Source: Bufo bufo
Lineage: Eukaryota > Chordata > Amphibia > Anura > Bufonidae
NCBI RefSeq assembly: GCF_905171765.1
Contig: NC_053393.1
Location: 66,557,371 to 66,621,370 of the forward strand
Reading direction: 5' to 3'
Length of the DNA: 64,000 nt
Under the pieces are notes generated by a model that had not been told where the DNA came from, ran no database searches, and was given only the letters and a program-made list of their open reading frames with translations. A program made the position numbers and the translations under genes. Position 1 is the stretch's first letter. Every line of letters starts with the position of its first letter. Positions 54,960-64,000 of this stretch are shown here, piece by piece.

Positions 54960-55964
54960 ATAAAATCTTCCAAAATTGCACACCATCTCAGACTACAAAA
55001 AAGCAAATAATTCTATCTCTTGGTTAAGTCCCTTTGGAGCAAGGGTATCTAGATTATATATCCATTTGGTTTCTTTTTTTGACATTAGTTTAATATAGTC
55101 GCCCCCACTTTGGTCCGGTATGATTTTTTCTATTGCTCCAAAGGTAGATCCTGAAAAATTGCCCCCATGCTTATCCGCATAGTGGTATGGAAGTGGATGC
55201 CCTCCAAACTTCTTTTTAATATTTCTTATATGTTCTTTTATACTTGTTTGGAGGCTCCAAACCCTCTATTGTTTCTATTGGTCCACTGTGTTTAACATGG
55301 CAGGCTTTGCAAATTTTACAAGGGAAAAAAACCCTTTTTTTTCTTTATAGTTTTTGGATTCTTATTTCTTTGGATCTTGACAGAGGGGGCCACCAAATTA
55401 CCCAAATTCTGTGCCTTTTTAAATATGAAGCACGGATATTGGGGTATTTTATCCCCTATAAGTTTGTCCTGTTTTAAGATATCCCAATGGCGTTTGACAA
55501 TCCTTCTGAGGAGGAACTCTCTTTCATTATATGGCGTAATAATGGGAATTTTAAAAATGGTGGTCTCTTCTTCATTATTTACACCTATTATTGTTTTTTC
55601 CTTATTTTTCTGAAGGAGAGTTTGTCTATTTGTGCTATTTCCTGTTTAATTTGCTCCAATTGGTCCTTTTTATAACCTTTTTCTTCAAATTTGTTTTTCA
55701 GGGTATTTGCTTCCTTGTTAAATTGTGCCAGAGATGTACAATTACGCCGCAACCTAATGTATTGGCTCTGTGGTAGGTGCCAACTGTCAAGGGAAATAAA
55801 GCTATTGCTGTCTGTGGGTTTTGTATATGTTTGTGTCTGGATCTGATTATTTTGGATACTTATAGTTAAATCTAAGAAATGTATCTGTTCTGATCTAAAA
55901 GATGGGGTGAATTGAAGGTAAAACTTATTTTTATTTATTTCAACTAAAAAGTTTTTTAAAACTT
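54960..55964 (-). pseudogene. Penelope-like reverse transcriptase and GIY-YIG endonuclease remnant
   Basis: Penelope-like elements encode a telomerase-related reverse transcriptase joined to a GIY-YIG nuclease. On the minus strand an open stretch gives FLVEINKNKFYLQFTPSF, IHFLDLTISI, TYTKPTDSNSF, RLRRNCTSLAQFNKEANTL and FEEKGYKKDQL, a conserved C-terminal block of the reverse transcriptase. After frameshifts, the nuclease end shows a KHGGNFSG-like stretch and ETKWIYNLDTLAPKGLNQ. The catalytic palm and the GIY-YIG start are absent or unreadable. The sequence switches to the opposite strand near 55964. Confidence 0.82.
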
Positions 55965-55994
55965 GCGGCGTAATTTGTACATCTCTGGCACAAT
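55965..55994 (+). pseudogene. Plus-strand Penelope-like fragment, part 1
   Basis: GTACATCTCTGGCACAATTT is the complement of 55722-55745 and encodes the CTSLAQF block on the plus strand. It is cut by the TTAA element and resumes at 60756. Confidence 0.7.
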
Positions 55995-56570
55995 TTAACC
56001 ACCTCAGCCCCCAGTGCTTAAACACCCTGAAAGACCAGGCCACTTTTTACACTTCTGACCTACACTACTTTCACCGTTTATTGCTCGGTCATGCAACTTA
56101 CCACCCAAATGAATTTTACCTCCTTTTCTTCTCACTAATAGAGCTTTCATTTGGTGGTATTTCATTGCTGCTGACATTTTTACTTTTTTTGTTATTAATC
56201 GAAATTTAACGATTTTTTTGCAAAAAAAATGACATTTTTCACTTTCAGTTGTAAAATTTTGCAAAAAAAACGACATCCATATAGAAATTTTGCTCTAAAT
56301 TTATAGTTCTACATGTCTTTGATAAAAAAAAAATGTTTGGGTAAAAAAAAAATGGTTTGGGTAAAAGTTATAGCGTTTACAAACTATGGTACAAAAATGT
56401 GAATTTCCGCTTTTTGAAGCAGCTCTGACTTTCTGAGCACCTGTCATGTTTCCTGAGGTTCTACAATGCCCAGACAGTACAAACACCCCACAAATGACCC
56501 TATTTCTGAAAGTAGACACCCTAAGGTATTCGCTGATGGGCATAGTGAGTTCATAGAACTTTTTATTTTT

Positions 56571-58885
56571 TGTCACAAGTTAGCGGAAAATGATGATTTT
56601 TTTTTTTTTCTTACAAAGTCTCATATTCCACTAACTTGTGACAAAAAATAAAAAGTTCTATGAACTCACTATGCCCATCAGCGAATACCTTGGGGTCTCT
56701 TCTTTCCAAAATGGGGTCACTTGTGGGGTAGTTATACTGCCCTGGCATTCTAGGGGCCCAAATGTGTGGTAAGGAGTTTGAAATCAAATTCTGTAAAAAA
56801 TGACCTGTGAAATCCGAAAGGTGCTCTTTGGAATATGGGCCCCTTTGCCCACCTAGGCTGCAAAAAAGTGTCACACATCTGGTATCTCCGTACTCAGGAG
56901 AAGGTGGGGAATGTGTTTTGGGGTGTCATTTTATATATACCCATGCTGGGTGAGAGAAATATCTTGGCAAAAGACAACTTTTCCCATTTTTTTATACAAA
57001 GTTGTCATTTGACCAAGATATTTATCTCACCCAGCATGGGTATATGTAAAAAGACACCCCAAAACACATTCCTCAACTTCTCCTGAGTACGGGGATACCA
57101 GATGTGTGACACTTTTTTGCAGCCTAGGTGGGCAAAGGGGCCCATATTCCAAAGAGCACCTTTCGGATTTCACAGGTCATTTTTTACTGAATTTGATTTC
57201 AAACTCCTTACCACACATTTGGGCCCCTAGAATACCAGGGCAGTATAACTACCCCACAAGTGACCCCATTTTGGAAAGAAGACACCCCAAGGTATTCCGT
57301 GAGGGGCATGGCGAGTTCCTAGAATTTTTTATTTTTTGTCACAAGTTAGTGGAAAATGATGATTTTTTTTTTTTTTTTTTTTTTTTCATACAAAGTCTCA
57401 TATTCCACAAACTTGTGACAAAAAATAAAAACTTCCATGAACTCACTATGCCCATCAGCGAATACCTTGGGGTCTCTTCTTTCCAAAATGGGGTCACTTG
57501 TGGGGTAGTTATACTGCCCTGGCATTCTAGGGGCCCAAATGTGTGGTAAGTAGGTAAATGACCTGTGAAATCCGAAAGGTGCTCTTTGGAATGTGGGCCC
57601 CTTTGCCCACCTAGGCTGCAAAAAAGTGTCACACATCTGGTATCTCTGTATTCAGGAGAAGTTGAGGAATGTGTTTTGGGGTGTCTTTTTACATATACCC
57701 ATGCTGGGTGAGATAAATATCTTGATCAAATGCCAACTTTGTATAAAAAAATGGGAAAAGTTGTCTTTTGCCAAGATATTTCTCTCACCCAGCATGGGTA
57801 TATGTAAAATGACACCCCAAAACACATTCCCCAACTTCTCCCGATTACGGAGATACCAGATGTGTGACACTTTTTTGCAGCCGAGGTGGGCAAAGGGGCC
57901 CATATTCAAAAGAGCACCTTTCGGATTTCACAGGTCATTTTTTACAGAATTTGATTTCAAACTCCTTACCACACATTTGGGCCCCTAGAATGCCAGGGCA
58001 GTATAACTACCCCACAAGTGACCCCATTTTGAAAAGAAGAGACCCCAGGGTATTCGCTGATGGGCATAGTGAGTTCATGGAAGTTTTTATTTTTTGTCAC
58101 AAGTTAGTGGAATATGAGACTTTGTATGAAAAAAAAAAAAAAAAAAAAATAAGCATTTTCCACTAACTTGTGACAAAAAATAAAAAATTCTAGGAACTCG
58201 CCATGCCCCTCACGGAATACCTTGGGGTGTCTTCTTTCCAAAATGGGGTCACTTGTGGGGTAGTTATACTGCCCTGGCATTTTCCAGGGGCCCTAATGTG
58301 TGGTAAGTAGGTAAATGACCTGTGAAATCCTAAAGGTGCTCTTTGGAATATGGGCCCCTTTGCCCACCTAGGCTGCAAAAAAGTGTCACACATGTGGTAT
58401 CGCCGTATTTAGGAGAAGTTGGGGAATGTGTTTTGGGGTGTCATTTTACATATACCCATGCTGGGTGAGAGAAATATCTTGGCAAAAGACAACTTTTCCC
58501 ATTTTTTTATACAAAGTTGGCATTTGACCAAGATATTTCTCTCACCCAGCATGGGTATATGTAAAATGACACCCCAAAACACATTCCCCAACTTCTCCTG
58601 AGTACGGCGATACCAGATGTGTGACACTTTTTTGCAGCCTAGATGCGCAAAGGTGCCCAAATTCCTTTTAGGAGGGCATTTTTAGACATTTGGATACCAG
58701 ACTTCTTCTCACGCTTTGGGGCCCCTAGAATGCCAGGGCAGTATAAATACCCCAAATGTGACCCCATTTTGGAAAGAAGACACCCCAAGGTATTCAATGA
58801 GGGGCATGGCGAGTTCATAGAAATTTTTTTTTTTTGGCACAAGTTAGCGGAAATTGATATTTTTAATTTTTTTCTCACAAAGTCT
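56571..58885. repeat. Alternating inverted array, about 380 bp per arm
   Basis: Palindrome centres lie near 56607, 56990, 57379, 57749, 58136 and 58506, with a weaker one near 58860. Two kinds alternate: one around CACAAGTTAG(T/C)GGAAAATGA with a T-run, the other around CATGCTGGGTGAGA(G/T)AAATA. Between centres, blocks such as TGACCCCATTTTGGAAAGAA and its complement alternate in direction. Confidence 0.9.
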
Positions 58886-59145
58886 CCTGGGGGTGTCTTC
58901 TTTCCGAAATGGGGTCACATGTGGGGTATTTATACTGCCCTGGCATTCTAGGGCCCTAAAGCGTGAGAAGAAGTCTGGAATATAAATGTCTAAAAAATTT
59001 TACGCATTTGGATTCCGTGAGGGGTATGGTGAGTTCATGTGAGATTTTATTTTTTGACACAAGTTAGTGGAATATGAGACTTTGTAAGAAAAAAAAAAAA
59101 ATTCCGCTAACTTGGGCCAAAAAAATATCTGAATGGAGCCTTACA

Positions 59146-60350
59146 GAGGGGTGATCAATGACAGGGGGGTGATCAATGACAGGGGGGTGATCAATGACAG
59201 GGGGGTGATCAATGACAGGGGGGTGATCAATGACAGGGGGGTGATCAGGGAGTCTATATGGGGTGATAACCACAGTCATTGATCACGCCCGTGTAAGGCT
59301 TCATTCAGACGTCCGGATGCGTTTTGCGGATCCGATCCATCTATCAGTGCATCCGTAAAAATCATGCGGACATCTGAATGGAGCTTTACAGGGGGGTAAT
59401 CAATGACAGGGGGGTAATCAGGGAGTCTATATGGGGTGATCACCACAGTCATTGATCATGCCCCTGTAAGGCTTCATTCAGACGTCCGGATGCGTTTTGC
59501 GGATCCGATCCATCTATCAGTGCATCTGTAAAAATCATGCGGACATCTGAATGGAGCTTTACAGGGGGGTAATCAATGACAGGGGGGTAATCAATGACAG
59601 GGGGGTGATCAGGGAGTCTATATGGGGTGATCACCACAGTCATTGATCATGCCCCTGTAAGGCTTCATTCAGACGTCCGGATGCGTTTTGCGGATCCGCT
59701 CCATCTATCAGTGCATCCGTAAAAATCATGCGGACATCTGAATGGAGCTTTACAGGGGGGTAATCAATGACAGGGGGGTGATCACCACAGTCATTGATCA
59801 TGCCCCTGTAAGGCTTCATTCAGACGTCCGGATGCGTTTTGCGGATCCGATCCATGTATCAGTGCATCCGTAAAAATCATGCGGACATCTGAATGGAGCT
59901 TTACAGGGGGGTGATCAGGGAGTCTATATGGGGTGATCACCACAGTCATTGATCATGCCCCTGTAAGGCTTCATTCAGACGTCCGGATGCGTTTTGCGGA
60001 TCCGATCCATCTATCAGTGGATCCGTAAAAATCATGCGGACGTCTGAATGGAGCTTTACAGGGGGGTAATCAATGACAGGGGGGTAATCAATGACAGGGG
60101 GGTGATCAGGGAGTCTATATGGGGTGATCACCACAGTCATTGATCACGCCCCTGTAAGGCTTCATTCAGACGTCCAGATGCGTTTTGCGGATCCGATCCA
60201 TCTATCAGTGGATCCGTAAAAATCATGCGGACGTCTGAATGGAGCTTTACAGGGGGTTGATCAATGACAGGGGGGTAATCAATGACAGGGGGGTGATCAG
60301 GGAGTCTATATGGGGTGATCAGGGGTGATCAGGGGTGATTAGGGGTGATC
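59146..60350. repeat. Tandem GGTGATCA-rich array
   Basis: Six units of 18 bp (GGGGGGTGATCAATGACA) at about 59146-59250 are followed by six larger units of about 150-195 bp. Each larger unit contains CAGACGTC(C/T)(G/A)GATGCG, GCGGATCCGATCCAT, CTGAATGGAGCTTTACAGGG and one to three GTAATCAATGACAGG blocks. Confidence 0.9.
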
Positions 60351-60429
60351 AGGGGCTAATAAGGGGTTAATAAGTGACGGGGGGGGGGGTGTAGTGTAGT
60401 GTAGTGGTGCTTGGTGCTACTTTACTGAG

Positions 60430-60657
60430 CTACCTGTGTCCTCTGGTGGTCGATCCAAACAAAGGGGACCACCAGAGGACCAGGTAGCAGGTATATTAGA
60501 CGCTGTTATCAAAACAGCGTCTAATATACCTGTTAGGGGTTAAAAAAAACACATCTCCAGCCTGCCAGCGAACGATCGCCGCTGGCAGGCTGAAGATCAA
60601 CTCTCTTACCTTCCGTTCCTGTGAGCGCGCGCGCCTGTGTGCGCGCGTTCACAGGAA
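60430..60657. repeat. Row of four near-perfect hairpins
   Basis: Stems at 60430-60487 (CTACCTG...CAGGTAG with an inner GGTCC-type stem), 60488-60532 (CAGGTATATTAGACGCTGTT and its exact complement), 60558-60592 (CAGCCTGCCAGCG, 13 bp exact) and 60616-60657 (TTCCTGTGA with a CG-rich stem). They close the right end of the TTAA element. Confidence 0.85.
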
Positions 60658-60755
60658 GTCTCGCGTCTCGCGAGATGACGCGTATATGCGTGACTGTGCG
60701 CAGCGCTGCCACCTCCGGAACGCGATCCTGCGTTAGGCGGTCCGGAGGTGGTTAA

Positions 60756-61045
60756 CAAGGAAGCAAATACCCTGCAAAACAATTTTGAAGAAAAAGGTTA
60801 TAAAAAGGACCAATTTATAGTGCGGCCCCTCACTTTATGGACAGAATCCTATTTGGGCAGAGTTCTACTAATCTACCCAGCAGTATCTATTAACCATTTC
60901 CTTCCAACTACGCAGGGGTAACCATTGGTGTTCCTTCTTTGAGTTATACATTTTTGAGGGTATTAGGGCAATTAACCCTCTCTGAACCAGCAGCGGCTCA
61001 GCTATACAAAGTCCTCACCATCCCCTTTTCCCCTTTTGGCAGCGC
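60756..61045 (+). pseudogene. Plus-strand Penelope-like fragment, part 2, with terminal repeat
   Basis: 60756-60817 encodes NKEANTLQNNFEEKGYKKDQ, the continuation of the CTSLAQF block, then jumps to terminal sequence shared in inverted form with 51738-51850. The outer part (60946-61045) diverges but ends in a GGCAGCGCGGG motif similar to CCAGCGCGGTTTC read on the minus strand near 51710. Confidence 0.72.
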
Positions 61046-61202
61046 GGGTATCTACTACTACTTTATTTATACAGTGCCGCCTTCAAATGCTAAGTGAATT
61101 AGAACAGTAAAATATTTTAAAAGAGTAGCAAATCATCTGTATAAATAACACCAGCTACATCTGTAAGTGTCAGATTTTAGGGCATGTATGTCATGTGCAT
61201 AT

Positions 61203-61596
61203 AGTAACATAGTACATAAGGCCGAAAAAAGATATTTGTCCATCCAGTTCGGCCTGTTATCCTGCAAGTTGATCCAGAGGAAGGCAAAAAAAAAACTTGT
61301 GATCTAGAAGCCAATTTTCCCTACTTTAGGGGAATAAAAAATTCCTTCCCGACTCCAATCAGGCAATCAGAATAACTCCCTGGATCAACGACCCCTCTCT
61401 AGTAGCTATAGCCTGTAATATTATTACACTCCAGAAATACATCCAGGCCCCTCTTGAATTCCTTTATTGTACTCACCATCACCACCTCCTCAGGCAGAGA
61501 GTTCCATAGTCTCACTGCTCTTACCGTAAAGAATCCTCTTCTATGTTTGTGTACAAACCTTCTTTCCTCCAGACGCAGAGGATGTCCCCTCGTCAC
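61203..61596 (-). pseudogene. CR1-type LINE 3' end, minus strand
   Basis: The minus strand encodes GHPLRLEERRFVHKHRRGFF, VRAVRLWNSLPEEVV and EFKRGLDVFLE (61399-61590), then a 3' untranslated region of about 195 bp ending ATGTACTATGTTACTAT. It is nearly identical in this stretch to 32265-32672 on the plus strand. It is 5'-truncated at about 61597. Confidence 0.85.
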
Positions 61597-61599
61597 AGT

Positions 61600-64000
61600 A
61601 TAAAGGGAGAGAGAGAGAGAGTTTGAGGGTCAGACAGATCCGTTGGAAGGGATTCCACTAGATCTGAAAAACTTGAGGCGCCAAGGGTTTGTAGGAGTGG
61701 AGTGGAAGAAATGAAGTGATAAAGGCTAACCGCTGCTCGGGGTTTGTCAGGTCGACCAGAGTGTCTGACTGTAAAAGATATGGGAGTATACCGAACTGGG
61801 GGGACTGATGGGTGTTGATAACACCTCAATCTCGCCTATTCTTGGAGAACCCCTTTTCAGCGCCAATAGTGGTAGGTCAGTGTCGAGATATTTTTGGGTA
61901 CAGTGGGTTTTACATATACTTAAAAATTCTAAAAAGTGTAATAAAATGTGTATAAATATATAGATAAATAAAATATATATAAATGTACAGGGAAGGTAGG
62001 AACAATTCAGAAATGGATGAGCATAGGTCCACAACATTGTGTCTCAAGTGCCTAAGAGACCGTTTTCTGTAGTGTCATACACGTCAGTGTATGGTATAGT
62101 AGGGCAAGTGAGTTGTAACAAATAGGTAAAATCTGTTTAAAAGGATACAAGTAAATATAATAAAAATTCACTATGGCCAAGGTGCTTGAATGGTGCATCA
62201 CTACTGGTGATGTGGTAGTGACATGCGGTTCATGCACTTGACTGCTGAGATCAGTGACTGACTGCAGTGGCCATGGAAACAAGTGACTTCTGGACTGGTA
62301 AGGGAAGAAGGCAGTAGTGCGGAAACAGTGGGGATGCGTACAGGTCATTATTTTATTTTTTTACTTGACACTGGTTACATTCATTGGGTTTAAGTTGTAG
62401 GCAGTAAGATTCAAAGCTCCTTCTAGTGGTAGCTGGAGGAGGCCAAGCATTTTGTTATTGAAGTCTATGTCTATGCAGAGTATTTGAAGCTCTGTATCAG
62501 AAACATAGAGCTCGGACTGTTACATATTTAAAAAAAAATAATGAACAGCCCTGAATTTTAGACATTTACATTATTAATTTTTTTCCCTTCTGAACAAATC
62601 TCCAATCAAGAATACTACCAATGACAAGAATGTGGTTAGTGGTTAGTCACTCTCGCCTACTGCATAAAGTACACTTTAAACACGACATAAATTAATCTAG
62701 TTCTGTCAGGGGGTAATATTACATACATCTTTCAATAGCGTAGAATACATCTGTAACCTATTAACTAGCTTCTGATCTTGGATTTATACAAGGCAACTAC
62801 ATCCAGCATATGTACGTAGGTGTCTGTTCCTACCAAAAGAACAATACTGCAACCGTTTGGATGTAAACTTTATTTTGGATCTTCCTAAAGGTAGTCATCA
62901 TTTAAACTGTCAGCGGGTTACACGATATGCAATCACACCACACCGAATAAAAATCAAATATTATTTATCCTACTGCTAATTACAATGCATATGAATACGA
63001 ATCCTGGATATGCAACAAGTCACGTCAAATAATGTATTAACAGGTGAATGTAATATTCCTGGACTGCCTGGGGAGAAATTATTGAGAAAGTCTTGTTTAC
63101 TAATCAAACTCGTTAACACAGTGGGGAGGTGCATAAAAATTATTCAAAAAGCAAGTTATTTACAAGTATATTCTGGTGGCAGTGAATTTTAACAACATAA
63201 TTTACATTAAAAGGAAAAGCATATTTTATAATTAATCCTAAGAGAATTATGAAGAAGAAGAAGAAAATGATGAAGAAAAAGAAAACGATGATGAAGAAGA
63301 AAATAATAATAAATAATTATTACTATTATTGTTTTCCTACATCTGTAGGAAAAGTTTTGTAGCAGTCTTAACATTCAGAAGTTATGTGGCTCGACCTCTC
63401 GGGAACCCAGTCATGTGACATTTTACTATTGAAAATCCCGCTTCTGCCGACGTCACACCCTTTACCAGGTTTCAGCCTGGGCTATGGATGGGATGTTTCT
63501 TCCAAAGTGGACAGGGCCAGAACTACCCTCTCCCTGGTGCATGCACAGATTAAGTGGATTCAGAAGTTTGTGCCTGCGCCAGTGAGAGGAATAGTTCTGG
63601 CCTGTCAACAACAGAAGCAACATCCTGTCCATAGCCTAGGCCAGTAAAACGCACATCAGCAGCAGAATATGGATTTTCAGAAGTGGAGCATCACTTAGCA
63701 GTGGTAAAGTATATTATAAACTTTCTCCTACTGGTATGTTATGTGTAATTAAAGTGGCTTTGCAGAAAAACTCCTTTATTAAACATGTAATTCAATGGAA
63801 AATATAAGAGAGAGTTTTCCAGGCAATGTTGATTTGGGAACCATTTATCTGGACCTTAATTGATTTGGACGGGCAATTAAAATCAGAATCAAATATTAAG
63901 AATTTCATTAGTCTTAAGGGTTTATCGATCGCTTTTCTGTGCATAATGCTCTGCATAGTACATATTTTATGCGGATAGAGCATGTTTCATATTCTAAACA
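61600..64000. other. No recognised gene; simple repeats
   Basis: A GA run follows at 61605-61620. TTCAAAGCTCCTTCTAGTGG near 62410 is a dispersed repeat also seen at 44590. A GAA/GAT-rich tract occupies 63250-63318. The remaining sequence shows only chance frames. Confidence 0.4.
63250..63318. repeat. GAA/GAT-rich simple repeat
   Basis: Imperfect GAAGAAGAA and GATGATGAAGAAGAA runs ending in AATAATAATAAATAATTATT. Confidence 0.85.

Larger units (their letters stand above)
55999..60751. mobile_element. Large TTAA element of repeated inverted modules
   Basis: TTAA at 55995-55998 and 60752-60755 flanks ends CCACCTCAGCCCC and GGTCCGGAGGTGG. Removing the element restores Penelope-like coding text on the plus strand (ACAATTTAACAAGG), so the boundaries and TTAA duplication are well supported. 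The interior has a leader, an alternating inverted array, a tandem GGTGATCA array and a row of hairpins. No transposase frame was recognised. It is probably a piggyBac-like non-autonomous element; Kolobok also uses TTAA. Confidence 0.8.
51690..61045. mobile_element. Head-to-head inverted pair of Penelope-like elements
   Basis: A minus-strand copy (about 55964 down to 51690) and a plus-strand partial copy (about 55965-55994, then 60756-61045) share reverse transcriptase text at the junction and the same terminal sequence at the outer ends: 51738-51850 and 60820-60945 are inverted copies (CTCACTTTATGGACAGAATC and on). The plus copy joins mid-reverse-transcriptase directly to the terminal part, so its middle is deleted. 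Nested inside are a DD37E mariner (52136-53859) and a 4.75-kb TTAA element (55999-60751). Terminal repeats in inverted or partial arrangement are common in Penelope-like elements. Confidence 0.75.

Noticed and set aside
56835..58951. Many 60-150 codon frames in both directions in the big TTAA element
   Set aside because: They are translations of the alternating inverted modules and repeat each other; no domain is seen.
59064..59279. Frame with VIDHPP peptide repeats
   Set aside because: Translation of the 18-bp GGTGATCAATGACAGG array.
63250..63318. Acidic/lysine-rich coding exon
   Set aside because: Simple GAA/GAT repeat without splice context or an open frame extending into unique sequence.

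Overview
The window looks like intergenic or deep-intronic DNA from a repeat-rich vertebrate genome, most likely a frog or toad. That is an inference from the mix of repeats: several Tc1/mariner families, L1/Tx1-type and CR1-type LINEs, a Penelope-like element with a hammerhead ribozyme, many TTAA-flanked palindromic elements and hAT/Harbinger-like MITEs. I found no host protein-coding gene, rRNA or functional tRNA. Every long open reading frame I can recognise belongs to a transposable element.

Layout. 1-4.8 kb: palindromic MITE, a foldback repeat with a degenerate hammerhead ribozyme, a 1.57-kb TG...CA element and a pair of inverted tRNA-like sequences. 4.8-12.1 kb: three different Tc1/mariner elements (A, B, C), all internally deleted; C also carries a TTAA palindrome and a TG...CA element that itself holds a MITE. 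12.2-13.2 kb: decayed CR1-type LINE. 15.2-24.0 kb: a three-level nest, in which a Tc1 element (D) holds a Harbinger-like palindromic element, which holds a full-length L1-type LINE with an intact 1283-residue ORF2. 24.7-26.3 kb: a DD37E mariner with an intact transposase. 28.7-34 kb: LINE 3' ends, MITEs and a 35-bp minisatellite. 35-44.2 kb: second TG...CA element, TTAA element, hAT MITEs and a broken hAT transposase holding or abutting two MITEs. 46.9-49.5 kb: broken L1 on the minus strand. 49.7-61 kb: two more DD37E copies and a head-to-head inverted Penelope-like pair, one half split by a 4.75-kb TTAA element built from alternating inverted modules. 61-64 kb: CR1 3' end and unassigned sequence.

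The elements do not form a pathway; they record successive insertions. Target-site duplications (TA, TTAA, 3 bp, 5 bp, 8 bp, 15 bp) and two empty-site comparisons inside the window allow much of the relative order to be read. The most active-looking parts are the DD37E mariner family (three near-identical copies, one intact ORF) and the L1 (15-bp duplication intact, ORF2 open, ORF1 broken by one frameshift). Percent identities, ages and family names could not be computed here.
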